Positions 42,686 to 51,640 of a DNA stretch of 64,000 nt are shown in pieces. A program made the position numbers and the translations under genes. This DNA is from Pseudomonas fluorescens (lineage in GTDB: Bacteria; Pseudomonadota; Gammaproteobacteria; Pseudomonadales; Pseudomonadaceae): positions 6,812,501-6,876,500 of the forward strand of contig NZ_CP012831.1 in assembly GCF_001307275.1 (NCBI RefSeq), written 5' to 3'. The number at the start of each line of letters is the position of its first letter. The stretch's first letter is position 1. The notes beneath the pieces were generated by a model that saw only the letters and a list, made by a program, of their open reading frames with translations, did no database searches and had not been told where the DNA came from.

Positions 42686-43222
42686 TCAACCTGAGGAGCA
42701 AGTAGCCAGAGGCCAACCGACGCGCGCTGCACGCAGGAGGCTGGCCTTGACAACCAGGCGGTGAAAGGGGGCAATGACGAAGATGTAGGCCCGGCCTAGC
42801 CGGTTGTGGCACTGGACCACGGTTGAAAAAACGAGTTGGCGACTGCCTGCTGGCTCTGCCTCTTCAGAACAGAGGATCGATATCCGGAAGTCGAGGTGCT
42901 TGTCGTCCTCTCCCAAGACGATTTCAGTCTGGTTCGTGCTGTAGACCTTGAAGATGCCAACCCGATTGGCAAGTGATGCCAAATGCCTGGCTGTCTTGAG
43001 ACCAAAACAGGCAACGATAGCGTCTCGGACGCTCATGAGCCATCCGATCCAGGATGGCTGGTGAGAAAGGATGAATCGAGCCAGCAAATCCGGATCGCGG
43101 GATGTGCCCGCCGGGAGCCGAATCGCAAAAGCGTCCGCCAGGTCCATCGACGTGTAAAGGTGGGTGACGCCGGACCTCAAGGGGACCGGTACTGACACAA
43201 TGAGCTCAAATTCTCGGGGCAT
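42686..43222 (-). CDS. DUF2867 domain-containing protein
   Basis: 178 aa. The sequence (YTSMDLADAFAIRLPAG near the N-terminus, GWLMSVRDAIVACFGLKTAR in the middle, IFVIAPFHRLVVKASLLRAA at the end) has the layout of DUF2867 proteins, which lack a known function and often follow oxidoreductases. It lies tail-to-tail with the permease gene. No clear partner. Confidence 0.7.
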   Translation of the reverse strand: MPREFELIVSVPVPLRSGVTHLYTSMDLADAFAIRLPAGTSRDPDLLARFILSHQPSWIGWLMSVRDAIVACFGLKTARHLASLANRVGIFKVYSTNQTEIVLGEDDKHLDFRISILCSEEAEPAGSRQLVFSTVVQCHNRLGRAYIFVIAPFHRLVVKASLLRAARVGWPLATCSSG

Positions 43223-43334
43223 CGGGGATCTCTCCTGGGTCTAACGACTGATTGGACGACATGCCATGTCGCGTTTCTGGTTGCGATGGTTTGTCGTAAA
43301 ACGCTCCTTGTCGCCCTGTGGGTGTGTGTCAGGT

Positions 43335-43973
43335 TCAGAAGTGGCTGGATGTTGTTGAGGCGCCCACTTTTCCTTGCCGGATACTGAGCTCGATCAAGGC
43401 ATCATAGAGCGCTTGCTGCCCAGCGGGCAGAACAGGGCCCAACATCGCACGGCGCTTGTCGACATCGAACCAGGATTCAACCAACCATCCCACCAGATAG
43501 AGCGCCGAAAGGCATCCGCCCGCAGTTGCAACGTTCCCCTGGCATACAAGAGGCTGGTCCACGGGCTCGAGTCCCAGCGCTTGCAAGCCCGATCGTGCAT
43601 CCGGGTGTGTAGTTGCCTGGCCATTGAGCAGCCCAAGCCGTTCGAGAATGAAAGCGCCGGCGCATATAGAGCCGATTCGCTGGCGCCTGGCGTCAAGTTC
43701 AAACGACGGCAGGAAATCTGGATCGGCAAGTGCAGCGGGTACCCCTTCCCTGCCGCTGACGAACAATACCGCGTCGGCACTATTGGCCTCGGAAAGTGGA
43801 CCGTGCACCGAAACAGGCAGACCGTGCGCCGAACGCACGACAGCACTGGAAGCCAATATGCGGACGTGCCAGTCTTCAGTGTTGCGGCCTAGAATGTCCC
43901 ACATCAGGAACAGGTCGATATCCGTGAATTGGTCGAAAGCAACCAGAACGATTTTCTTCAAGGCGAACTCCAT
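43335..43973 (-). CDS. DJ-1/PfpI-family protein
   Basis: 212 aa from the ATG at 43973 (MEFALKKIVLVAFDQFTDID); the frame is open upstream but crosses the promoter region. The nucleophile-elbow Cys is in IGSICAGAFILERLGLL, followed by the GlxA-like TTHPDARSGLQALG. Relatives are isonitrile hydratases, glyoxalase-III-like enzymes or the sensor halves of AraC regulators, but no AraC HTH is present here. It is divergent from a TetR gene, which probably regulates it. Confidence 0.8.
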   Translation of the reverse strand: MEFALKKIVLVAFDQFTDIDLFLMWDILGRNTEDWHVRILASSAVVRSAHGLPVSVHGPLSEANSADAVLFVSGREGVPAALADPDFLPSFELDARRQRIGSICAGAFILERLGLLNGQATTHPDARSGLQALGLEPVDQPLVCQGNVATAGGCLSALYLVGWLVESWFDVDKRRAMLGPVLPAGQQALYDALIELSIRQGKVGASTTSSHF

Positions 43974-44087
43974 GAAAAGTGCTGGCGTGCAAAACGCAAC
44001 GGCCATCTTTGCGGGTGTTCGCAGCGTATCAATCGGTTGCGCACCATACACAGTCTGTATGGCACTCACTCTGGAGCGAAATTACGG

Positions 44088-44672
44088 GTGAAAAAACTGA
44101 CTCGTCACCATTGGATCGCGGCTGGTTTTGAGGCCCTCGACCAAATAGGGCATGTTGGCGTTTCGGCCGAGAGTCTATCGCGCCGATTGGGTGTGACCCG
44201 CGGATCGTTCTATCACCATTTCCGCAATCGCGAAGATTTTGTCCGCACCTTGCTGGCCGCTTGGGAAGAAGACTACACGGAGCGTATGCTCGCCTATGCG
44301 GCCCAGGGTCGCAGCGCGGGCGAAATCTTGAAACGCTACTTGAGTATTGCCACAGAGAAACAACCGGGACGGGAAGTTTCCATCCGAGCCTGGTCGCTGC
44401 ACGACCCGTTGGTAAGCGAGTTTCAGCAGCGTGTCGACACAAGACGACTGGACTTCGCGATACGGTCGTGCCGCCGCTTGGCCCCTATGCCAGGTGAAGC
44501 AGAAGTGATTGGCCAGCTAGCCCATCTGTGCCTGATCGGTGGTCAACAGGCAGGGCTGCGGCGTGATGCCGCTCGCTTCAACGGTTTCCTGCATCGAGCC
44601 TTTTCACTTTTCGAAGGGGCTCTTCCACCGTGGCGGGCCGATTCCCGCGCCCAAGCTGTCGATGACATCTAA
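44088..44672 (+). CDS. TetR-family regulator
   Basis: 194 aa from a GTG at 44088, with GGAG 12 bases upstream; the long upstream frame runs through the divergent promoter. The HTH (VSAESLSRRLGVTRGSFYHH, then FRNREDFVRTLL) is clear, followed by a ligand-binding all-helical domain. It probably represses the divergent DJ-1/PfpI gene. Confidence 0.8.
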   Translation: MKKLTRHHWIAAGFEALDQIGHVGVSAESLSRRLGVTRGSFYHHFRNREDFVRTLLAAWEEDYTERMLAYAAQGRSAGEILKRYLSIATEKQPGREVSIRAWSLHDPLVSEFQQRVDTRRLDFAIRSCRRLAPMPGEAEVIGQLAHLCLIGGQQAGLRRDAARFNGFLHRAFSLFEGALPPWRADSRAQAVDDI

Positions 44673-44703
44673 GAACCCATCGACATGCAGTGCGGCATTC
44701 GGC

Positions 44704-45333
44704 TCAAGCCGGATTGGAAACAGCCAACTTGAGCCCAAACGCGACAAAAACACCGCCCGTGAGTCGGTCAAGCGCCTTCAGGGCCGCCGGGCGTTTCAGG
44801 AAATTGCTCAACGGCACCGTAGCCGCTACCAGAATGCCAAACCAGGCCAGCGTCAACAGCACGTGTAACACCGCAAGGAAGAAGGAGTAACTGGCCACGC
44901 TCGCGCCACTCGGGACAAACTGGGGGAGGAACGTGATGTAGAAGACACCTATCTTGGGGTTCAGCAGGTTCGTCAATAAACCGCGAATAAAGGCGCCACG
45001 GGCAGAGGCCGCCATGTTCTCGTTCCCCTGCCCTTGCAGCGTCGTCCTGGGTCGCAGCAGCAGTTTTACACCCAGCCAGACAAGGTACGCGGCACCGACA
45101 ATTTTCAGCGCAAGGTAAGCCCACTCCGAAGCTTGCAACAGGGCACCTAGCCCCAGTGACACCGCGGCTCCCCACACCAGGCACCCGAGCACGATACCGA
45201 TAGCAGCCATCGCCGCCGAACGTCGACCGCCGGTCGCTGTAGCGCGAAGCACCATGGCTGTGTCCACGCCGGGGGTCACAGTGAGCACTGACGCAGCAGC
45301 GATGAAGGCAAGCAGCAGGGATAAATCGCTCAT
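44704..45333 (-). CDS. LysE-family amino-acid exporter
   Basis: 209 aa from the ATG at 45333 (an ATG at 45345 is possible). About six membrane helices; the block TPGVDTAMVLRATATGGRRS near the N-terminus is the LysE/RhtB signature. It would export an amino acid or homoserine-lactone-like compound. It lies tail-to-tail with the TetR gene. Confidence 0.87.
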   Translation of the reverse strand: MSDLSLLLAFIAAASVLTVTPGVDTAMVLRATATGGRRSAAMAAIGIVLGCLVWGAAVSLGLGALLQASEWAYLALKIVGAAYLVWLGVKLLLRPRTTLQGQGNENMAASARGAFIRGLLTNLLNPKIGVFYITFLPQFVPSGASVASYSFFLAVLHVLLTLAWFGILVAATVPLSNFLKRPAALKALDRLTGGVFVAFGLKLAVSNPA

Positions 45334-45423
45334 TTGGATGTCCATGGCAGTCGGCAGCCGTACGGTTATCCACTCTAATTAGCCACTTGGCGTTCGGTCA
45401 AACGTTCTGTGTCGCCGCCACCG

Positions 45424-46590
45424 TCACAGCGCCGCGGCCGCAACGACTCTGGAACGCCAGGCAAAAGCCAGCACCATCAGCAGCCCCAGACCCGCCATGG
45501 CCGCGCCGGCCAGGGCAATCGCCGGATAACCCTGCCCGGCATTGATCACTGCGCCGCCCAGTGCCGCACCTATCGCGTTGCCGAGGTTGAAGGCACCGAT
45601 GTTCACTGCCGAGGCCAGGTTGGGCGCGTCCTTGGCGGCTTCCATGACGCGCATCTGTAGTGGCGGCACCAGGGCGAAGCTGGCGATCCCCCATATCAGG
45701 ATGGCAACCGCAGCCGGCAGCGGCCAGCGCATCAGGACGGTGAACGCCAGCAACACGAGAATCAGCACGCTCAGCGAAACGATCAGAGTGCGGTCTATCG
45801 AGCGATCCGCGGCCTTGCCACCCCACATGTTGCCCAGCGTCAACCCCACACCGAACAGCACCAGCATGGCGGTGATGTAAGCGGTGGACCCGTGGGTCTC
45901 GTTGCTGAGGATCGGCGCGATGTAAGTGAAGACGGTAAACATTGCACCCGAGCCGACGACGGTCAGGGCCAACGCCCCCAGCACCGGGCCACGGCCCAGT
46001 ACCCGAATTTCAGCCAGCACACCGACGCCTTGCGACATTTGCAGGTTGGGCAAGGCGAACCACAGCGCGGCCATGGTCACCCCGCCGAGCCCGGTAATAC
46101 CCCAGAATGCTGTGCGCCAACCGAACAGTTCGCCGAACCAGGTGGCCAGCGGCACGCCGCCGATGGTCGCCAGGGTCAGGCCCATGAACATTGCCGCAAC
46201 CGCCCCGGCACGTTTGTCCGGGGCGACCACGCTGGCGGCGACGATGGAGCCAACGCCGAAGAACGCACCGTGGTTCAGTGAAGTCACCACCCTGGCGATC
46301 ATGAGGCTGTAGTAATCGGTCGCCAGGGCTGACATCAGATTACCCAGGGTGAAAATCGCCATGAGCCCGATCAGCAGATAGCGCCGGGGGATCCTGCCGG
46401 TGGTCAGGGTCATCAGCGGCGCGCCGAGCAGTACGCCCAGGGCGTAGGCACTGACCAACAGTCCGGCGGCAGGAATGGAAACACCGAGATCCGCAGCGAT
46501 GCCCGGCAACATGCCCATGGGGGCGAACTCGGTAACGCCGATGCCAAAGGCACCGATGGCGAGTGCAACAAGTGGTGGATTGATACGCAT
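45424..46590 (-). CDS. MFS transporter, drug/arabinose efflux type
   Basis: 388 aa from the ATG at 46590 (GGAGG upstream); the longer frame crosses into the divergent LysR gene. Twelve helices are expected. Markers are GVTEFAPMGMLPGIAADLGV in the first helix and a loop with LTTGRIPRR. Such proteins (YdhP/AraJ-like) export sugars or drugs. A LysR regulator is encoded divergently. Confidence 0.87.
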   Translation of the reverse strand: MRINPPLVALAIGAFGIGVTEFAPMGMLPGIAADLGVSIPAAGLLVSAYALGVLLGAPLMTLTTGRIPRRYLLIGLMAIFTLGNLMSALATDYYSLMIARVVTSLNHGAFFGVGSIVAASVVAPDKRAGAVAAMFMGLTLATIGGVPLATWFGELFGWRTAFWGITGLGGVTMAALWFALPNLQMSQGVGVLAEIRVLGRGPVLGALALTVVGSGAMFTVFTYIAPILSNETHGSTAYITAMLVLFGVGLTLGNMWGGKAADRSIDRTLIVSLSVLILVLLAFTVLMRWPLPAAVAILIWGIASFALVPPLQMRVMEAAKDAPNLASAVNIGAFNLGNAIGAALGGAVINAGQGYPAIALAGAAMAGLGLLMVLAFAWRSRVVAAAAL

Positions 46591-46684
46591 GGAAGCCTCC
46601 TCATCTATGCTGCGAATGCTACGATCCAGTCTTTCCAGGCGGTAGATAGCATTTTTGGCAATCACCTTTGCGCAAGAGGCACAA

Positions 46685-47578
46685 ATGGACTTCAACGGCA
46701 GGTCAGGTGAAATGAGCGTGTTCGCCACCGTGGCGCAGGAAGGCAGCCTGTCAGCCGCCGCACGTGCATTGGGGCTGACCCCCTCGGCGGTCAGTCGAAT
46801 CATCGCGCGTGCCGAACAACGCCTGGGTACCCGCCTGCTGTTGCGTACCACTCGATCGATCACCTTCACCGCCGAGGGCGAGGCTTACCTGCGTGGCGCC
46901 CGGCGTATCCTGGCCGACATGGCCGAGGTCGAAGAAGCCATCGCCGACCAGGGCGTGCCCAAGGGCCGTTTGCGGGTCAGTGCCGCCCTTGGCCATGGGC
47001 GGCAGGCCATCGTTCCTTTGGTGGCAGCATTCAGTGCCCGCTACCCGAACATCGTCGTCGACCTCACCCTCGGCGACGAAGTGGTTGACATTCTCGGCGG
47101 CCAGGCCGATGTGGCGGTACGCTTTGGCCATCTGCCCGACAGCCCGCTGACCGCGCGCAGGATCGGCGACACCGGCCAGGTGGTGGTGGCTTCGCCCGAG
47201 TATTTAGAGCGCCATGGCACGCCCCAGGAACCGGAAGACCTGCTACGGCACAACTGCCTGCGCTTCAATTTCCGTCGCGCCGAACCCAACTGGCCATTCA
47301 CCCGCGACGGCAGAGCGTTTTCCCTGAAGGTCAGCGGCAATATTGAATGCAGCAGTGGTGAAGCACTGGCACAACTCGCACGGGTAGGCGCTGGCATCGC
47401 GCGTATCGGTGATTTCACCGTGGCCGAGGACCTGCTGCGCGGCGATCTGGTACCGCTGCTGGAAGCCTGGAATCCCGGAGACCGGGAGCCGATCCACGTG
47501 GTATTCGCAGGGGGCTCGGCAATGCCGGCGCGAGTACGAGTGTTCGTAGACTTTCTGCTGGAGCATCATCGGATGTGA
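46685..47578 (+). CDS. LysR-type regulator
   Basis: 297 aa from the ATG at 46685 (GAGG upstream). The HTH is GSLSAAARALGLTPSAVSRI, followed by an effector domain. It is divergent from the MFS gene, with about 95 bases between the starts, and probably controls that gene. Confidence 0.87.
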   Translation: MDFNGRSGEMSVFATVAQEGSLSAAARALGLTPSAVSRIIARAEQRLGTRLLLRTTRSITFTAEGEAYLRGARRILADMAEVEEAIADQGVPKGRLRVSAALGHGRQAIVPLVAAFSARYPNIVVDLTLGDEVVDILGGQADVAVRFGHLPDSPLTARRIGDTGQVVVASPEYLERHGTPQEPEDLLRHNCLRFNFRRAEPNWPFTRDGRAFSLKVSGNIECSSGEALAQLARVGAGIARIGDFTVAEDLLRGDLVPLLEAWNPGDREPIHVVFAGGSAMPARVRVFVDFLLEHHRM

Positions 47579-47696
47579 GCGTTGTCAGCCGAGTGAAACC
47601 TTCGGAAAATGGCAGCTCTCAGCCAGAAGCCGACATTCGGCCTAGCCTACAGAACCGTTGGCTATTAGAGGCTCAAGATTGTTCTAAGCTCTCGCA

Positions 47697-47724
47697 TTGA
47701 CATATCGAAAAATCTCGATATCCT
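47697..47724 (+). promoter_or_regulatory. Promoter of the ArsR unit with embedded operator
   Basis: TTGACA (47697-47702) and TATCCT (47719-47724) are 16 bases apart. The inverted repeat ATATCG-N8-CGATAT (47702-47721) fills the spacer, so a bound repressor would exclude RNA polymerase. The start point expected from the -10 box falls at or within a base or two of the ATG at 47731. Confidence 0.65.
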
Positions 47725-47730
47725 CGCCAC

Positions 47731-48033
47731 ATGGACCTACTCGAAATATTCAAAGCCCTCTCAAACCCGACACGTCTCCAAATCCTGAAAGGTTTGAAGG
47801 ATCCGGCAAAGAACTTCCCCCCGCAGGATGAGGGTGACGTTCACACGGTCGGCGTCTGCGTCAGCAGTATCCAGGAAGGGATCGGCCTGTCGCAGTCAAC
47901 GGTGTCCGGTTATCTGGCCACGTTGCAACGGGTGGGTCTGGTCGACGTCAGGCGCATCGGTCAGTGGACCTATTACAAACGCAATGAAGCAACCATCAGT
48001 GCTCTCGCCGAGATCATTGGGAAAGACCTGTAG
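47731..48033 (+). CDS. ArsR-family repressor
   Basis: 100 aa. A winged HTH of the ArsR type (DLLEIFKALSNPTRLQILKG; IGLSQSTVSGYLATLQRVGL; a beta-wing near RRIGQWTYYKRNE). It has one or two Cys (VGVCVSS) but no CxC metal site, so it more likely senses a redox or quinone signal than arsenite. No Shine-Dalgarno precedes the ATG and the promoter predicts a leaderless transcript. It heads a unit with a quinone reductase and an ABM monooxygenase. Confidence 0.85.
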   Translation: MDLLEIFKALSNPTRLQILKGLKDPAKNFPPQDEGDVHTVGVCVSSIQEGIGLSQSTVSGYLATLQRVGLVDVRRIGQWTYYKRNEATISALAEIIGKDL

Positions 48034-48050
48034 CGTTTTTTTACCATAGA

Positions 48051-48070
48051 ATATCGAGATATCCCGATAT
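48051..48070. promoter_or_regulatory. Second copy of the ArsR operator
   Basis: ATATCG-N8-CGATAT, with arms and spacing identical to the site at 47702-47721. It lies between the regulator and the quinone reductase gene (ATG 48098), pointing to a second regulated promoter or a roadblock. Confidence 0.65.
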
Positions 48071-48097
48071 CCCTTTTTATCGATACGAGGAGTTACT

Positions 48098-49072
48098 ATG
48101 AAAGCGATGATTCTTAAATCATTCGGCGGTCCTGAATCGTTCGAACTCCGCGACGTGCCCAAGCCCGTTCCGCAAGCGGGGCAAGTCCTGGTCCGCGTAC
48201 ACGCCACTTCCATCAACCCGCTGGATTACCAGGTTCGACGCGGCGACTATCCCGACCTGGTGCCACTGCCGGCCATCACCGGCCACGACGTCTCCGGCGT
48301 GGTCGAAGCCGTAGGGCCTGGCGTGACTTCCTTCGCGCCAGGAGACGAAGTCTGGTACACCCCGCAAATATTTGAAGGGGCAGGCAGCTATGCCGAGTAC
48401 CACGTCGCGGCCGAAAGCATCGTCGGGAAGAAGCCGCCCGAGCTGAGCCATCTTGAGGCCGCAAGCCTGACCCTGGTGGGCGGGACGGTGTGGGAAGCGC
48501 TGGTGGTGCGCGCGGCGCTCAGGGTCGGGGAGAGCATTCTTGTCCACGGCGGCGCTGGAGGCGTCGGGCACGTCGCGATCCAAGTGGCGAAAGCCATGGG
48601 CGCCCGGGTGTTCACCACTGTGCGCGAAGCAAACGCAGAGTTCGCCCGCAACTTGGGTGCCGACGTGATCATCGACTACGAGAAAGAAGATTATGTCGAC
48701 GCTGTCCTTCGGGAAACCGCTGGCCACGGCGTGGATGTCGTATTCGACACCATCGGCGGCAACACACTGTCCCGCAGCCCCGATGTCCTCGCACAACTGG
48801 GCCGCGTCGTCTCGATCGTGGACATCGCCCAGCCACAAAACCTCGTCCAGGCCTGGGGCAAGAACGCGAGCTATCACTTCGTGTTCACTCGACAAAACCG
48901 CGGCAAGCTCGATGAGCTGAGCGCATTGATAGCGCGCGGTCAACTGCGCCCACATGTCGGCGCCGTCTATTCGCTGGCTGAGATTCCCCTGGCCCATGCT
49001 CGGTTGGAAAGTGCCAACAACGGTCTTCGAGGAAAAATCGCTATTGCCGTCGAGCCATCGCTCATTCCGTAA
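48098..49072 (+). CDS. NADPH:quinone reductase / zinc-less alcohol dehydrogenase family
   Basis: 324 aa, GAGGAG before the ATG. MDR-family layout: an N-terminal GroES-like domain (VRVHATSINPLDYQVRRGDY) with GHDVSGVVEAVGPGV, and a Rossmann part with GGAGGVGHVAIQVAKAMGA (about 150-168). The Cys/His zinc ligands of true alcohol dehydrogenases are missing, as in quinone oxidoreductases. It would reduce quinones or enones with NADPH. It is controlled by the ArsR gene before it (two operators). Confidence 0.87.
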   Translation: MKAMILKSFGGPESFELRDVPKPVPQAGQVLVRVHATSINPLDYQVRRGDYPDLVPLPAITGHDVSGVVEAVGPGVTSFAPGDEVWYTPQIFEGAGSYAEYHVAAESIVGKKPPELSHLEAASLTLVGGTVWEALVVRAALRVGESILVHGGAGGVGHVAIQVAKAMGARVFTTVREANAEFARNLGADVIIDYEKEDYVDAVLRETAGHGVDVVFDTIGGNTLSRSPDVLAQLGRVVSIVDIAQPQNLVQAWGKNASYHFVFTRQNRGKLDELSALIARGQLRPHVGAVYSLAEIPLAHARLESANNGLRGKIAIAVEPSLIP

Positions 49073-49104
49073 GTACGGACTTTTAGCCAATTCAGAGGTG
49101 CGTC

Positions 49105-49464
49105 ATGGTTTACGAAATCGCTGTGCTTCCTGTTCACAAAGAACGCATTGAAACGTTCCGACGCGCATTTGCCGAGGTCGCTCCATTGCTCACACGGGCC
49201 AAGGGTTACGGCGGCCACATGCTGGCGCAAGGGATCGAAACCCCCGAGCAATTCAACCTGATCGTACGATGGCAATCACTCGAGGATCACACACCGGGTT
49301 TCGAAGAGAGTGACGACCATCGGCTGTTCATGATGGGTTTGGAGGAGTTTTTTTCGGAAGAACCGAGGGTCTACCACATTGAGGGGACAGCATTTTCCAC
49401 TGGCGAAAATACTGATTCGAACAGCACCGCCAGCATTAGCTCAACACGTTCAGGAATCCAGTAA
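49105..49464 (+). CDS. ABM-domain (antibiotic biosynthesis monooxygenase-like) protein
   Basis: 119 aa. Antibiotic-biosynthesis-monooxygenase fold: strands MVYEIAVLPV and FNLIVRWQSLEDHTPGFEES, with the helix ETFRRAFAEVAPLL between. These ferredoxin-like dimers often act as quinol monooxygenases, which fits a position 32 bases after a quinone reductase. The last 20 or so residues (NSTASISSTRSG) look disordered. Confidence 0.8.
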   Translation: MVYEIAVLPVHKERIETFRRAFAEVAPLLTRAKGYGGHMLAQGIETPEQFNLIVRWQSLEDHTPGFEESDDHRLFMMGLEEFFSEEPRVYHIEGTAFSTGENTDSNSTASISSTRSGIQ

Positions 49465-49655
49465 ATCCTTAGTCGAGGGGGCCAGGCCCGACGTAGCTGG
49501 ACTCCCCTCCTCCAACCTCCCCCATACAAAGGTCAGAGGGGTACCTCCTTTAGTCGAGGTGCGTTGCTGCCTTCAATTACTTAAACCATATGTTCGCGAC
49601 TCATGGAGGCAGCCTTCCATCATTCACCGCTCACACCCAAGGCATGAGCCCGATC

Positions 49656-50057
49656 CTATTTTGCCGTTATCACCGACAACTTGCTGATCCCCGCACGCTC
49701 GATGGACGCCATGGCCCGGGCAACCTCGCCATAATTCACCCCGTTGTCCGCCTGCAGTTGTACGCGTACATCCGGGTTTTTCGCCTTGGCGGATTGCAGG
49801 TTCGACTCCAGCAAATCCGCCTGGATCTCGTCCTTGTTGATGAACACTTTGCCCTTGTCGTCGATGCTCACCACCAGCGGGTCTTTCTGTTCCACGGGCG
49901 CCACTGACTCGGTCTTTGGCAAATTGATGGGAATGGCGTTGGTCAGCAGCGGCGCGGTGACGATAAACACCACCAGCAGCACCAGCATCACGTCCACCAG
50001 TGGCGTGACGTTGATCTCGCTCAGCACCTCATCATTGTCTTGTGTAGAGAAAGCCAT
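49656..50057 (-). CDS. exbD: ExbD biopolymer transport protein
   Basis: 133 aa with one N-terminal membrane helix carrying the proton-path Asp (INVTPLVDVMLVLLVVFIVT, about 16-35) and a periplasmic domain. It forms the proton-driven motor with ExbB. Its ATG is separated from the exbB stop by one base. It lies in the same direction as tonB and exbB, in a sulfate-ester uptake region. Confidence 0.92.
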   Translation of the reverse strand: MAFSTQDNDEVLSEINVTPLVDVMLVLLVVFIVTAPLLTNAIPINLPKTESVAPVEQKDPLVVSIDDKGKVFINKDEIQADLLESNLQSAKAKNPDVRVQLQADNGVNYGEVARAMASIERAGISKLSVITAK

Positions 50058-50058
50058 C

Positions 50059-50778
50059 TCAGGACGCCTCCTTCACTTTTTGCGGGCTGCCGGCACGGGC
50101 TTTGTTCAGCGCTGGGTGCAGCAGCACGCGGAATGAATTTTTCTGCGCGAGGCTATAGAAGTCGTGGGCAAAGTCGTCGAGGTCGGCGGCCGTGAGCTTC
50201 AGGCGACGCAGGAAATAGTTGTAGACCAACACCGCAGGAACCGCGACGGCGATACCCACGCCCGTGGCGACCAGCGCCGCACCAATCGGCCCTGCTACGG
50301 TTTCCAGGCTGGCAGAACCGGCAGCGCTGATGCCCTTGAGCGCTTCCATGATCCCCCAAACGGTGCCGAACAGGCCTATGAACGGCGAGGTGCTGCCGAT
50401 ACTGGCGACCACGGCAAGGCCGGTTTCCAGAGAGCGGCGCTCCCGTACGATCTGTTGGCGCAGGGCGCGTTCGAGGCGGTCCTGGTGGTTGATGGCCTGG
50501 CTCAGATCGGCAGCTTGAGGGGCATCACCAACCTGGATCGCGGCATAACCGGCCTGGGCCACACGGGCAGCGGCGCCGGGTTGGGTTTCGGCCAGTTCAG
50601 CGGCCGAGTCAAGGCTCGACGCCGCCCAGAACTGTTTGTGGAACTTGCGATCCTGGACCTTTAGACGACCGAACTGCACGCCCTTGAGCAAGGCCAGGCC
50701 CCAGGTTGCGACCGAAAAGGCCACCAGCAGCCAGATCACCGCGCTTTCGATGGATTCAAGTGGAGATGCTAATGCCAT
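50059..50778 (-). CDS. exbB: ExbB/TolQ-family motor protein
   Basis: 239 aa from the ATG at 50778; the frame is open upstream but only this start gives a normal ExbB. Three membrane helices, with the MotA/TolQ/ExbB core GLFGTVWGIMEALKGI (about 140-155) and GPIGAALVATGVGIAVAVPA. It drives TonB with ExbD. The gene lies 52 bases after tonB, and exbD follows one base after it. Confidence 0.92.
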   Translation of the reverse strand: MALASPLESIESAVIWLLVAFSVATWGLALLKGVQFGRLKVQDRKFHKQFWAASSLDSAAELAETQPGAAARVAQAGYAAIQVGDAPQAADLSQAINHQDRLERALRQQIVRERRSLETGLAVVASIGSTSPFIGLFGTVWGIMEALKGISAAGSASLETVAGPIGAALVATGVGIAVAVPAVLVYNYFLRRLKLTAADLDDFAHDFYSLAQKNSFRVLLHPALNKARAGSPQKVKEAS

Positions 50779-50830
50779 GATGTTTTCCCTCTGGACAGAC
50801 CGCGGCGTGTGCAACACCCCGCAGCAATAG

Positions 50831-51640
50831 TTAGTGAATCTTGAAATCGATAGGTACGCTGACCCAGCCGTTCTGGGCCACATCGCCCTGCTTGGCCGGC
50901 ACAAAGCTCCAACGCTTCACGGCGGCCAGTGCCGCGTCGTCGAGTTGCTGGCGACCGCTGCTTTTCTGGATCTGGATCTCACCCGGTTTACCGCTGGCCA
51001 GTACCTGCACCCGCAACAACACCGTGCCTTCCCAACCCCGGCGCTGGGCCAATGATGGGTATTCGGGCGCCGGGTTCTTCAGGTACGCGGCGTTGGCCGA
51101 AGCGGGCGTTACCGGAGCCGGTGCAGGGGCTGCGACTGGCGCGGGAACCGGTGGCGCAGGCGTGGGAGGCGCAGGCGGTGGCTCCACCGGTTTGGCGACC
51201 GGCTTAGGCACAGGCTTGGGTACCGGCTTGGGTTTAGGAATCTTTTTCGGCGCCGGCTTGGCGGCCAACTCATCCACGACTGGCGGCGGTGGCTCGACCA
51301 CAGGTGGCGGCGGCGGTGGCGGCACGGGCGGCGGCGGTTCAACCACCGGCGGCGCGGGCTGGGAAAATTCGATGGTCATCGGTGGGATTTCCGGCGGCAC
51401 AATCGGCAGCACCGGGGTGGGCTTCTGACTCACCCAATAAATCACCGCACCGTGCAGGGCCAATACCAGCAACCCCAGCAGAATCCCTTCACGCCGACTC
51501 GAAAAGCGCTTGGGGGAACGCTGCAAGCGCAGCTGCCCCAACGGCGCACGGTGCGGCCGGCCAAGGTCGACCAACTCACCACCCGGTGCGTGGCGCCGTT
51601 GCGCCTCGTGTGCACTGGCGGCGGCCTGGACATTGCCCAT
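50831..51640 (-). CDS. tonB: TonB protein with N-terminal extension
   Basis: 269 aa, GGGAG before the ATG. Unlike E. coli TonB, about 50 polar residues precede the membrane helix (GILLGLLVLALHGAVIYWVS, about 52-71). Then comes a long Pro-rich arm with PPPPVPPPPPPP and KPKPVPKPVPKPV repeats, and the C-terminal TonB domain (PEYPSLAQRRGWEGTVLLRV; RSFVPA-like KRWSFVPAKQG; VPIDFKIH end). It links the inner-membrane motor to outer-membrane receptors, and the receptor gene just upstream is the likely client. Its promoter region carries the 17-bp motif shared with the ats genes. Confidence 0.92.
   Translation of the reverse strand: MGNVQAAASAHEAQRRHAPGGELVDLGRPHRAPLGQLRLQRSPKRFSSRREGILLGLLVLALHGAVIYWVSQKPTPVLPIVPPEIPPMTIEFSQPAPPVVEPPPPVPPPPPPPVVEPPPPVVDELAAKPAPKKIPKPKPVPKPVPKPVAKPVEPPPAPPTPAPPVPAPVAAPAPAPVTPASANAAYLKNPAPEYPSLAQRRGWEGTVLLRVQVLASGKPGEIQIQKSSGRQQLDDAALAAVKRWSFVPAKQGDVAQNGWVSVPIDFKIH

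Noticed and set aside
47731..48033. Metal-sensing role for the ArsR protein
   Set aside because: No CxC or other clustered metal-ligand motif is visible, and the neighbours are redox enzymes rather than metal transporters.
49470..49600. Structured RNA suspected from the repeated (T)TAGTCGAGG words
   Set aside because: No consistent stem set or similarity to a known RNA class could be traced by eye; it is left unassigned.
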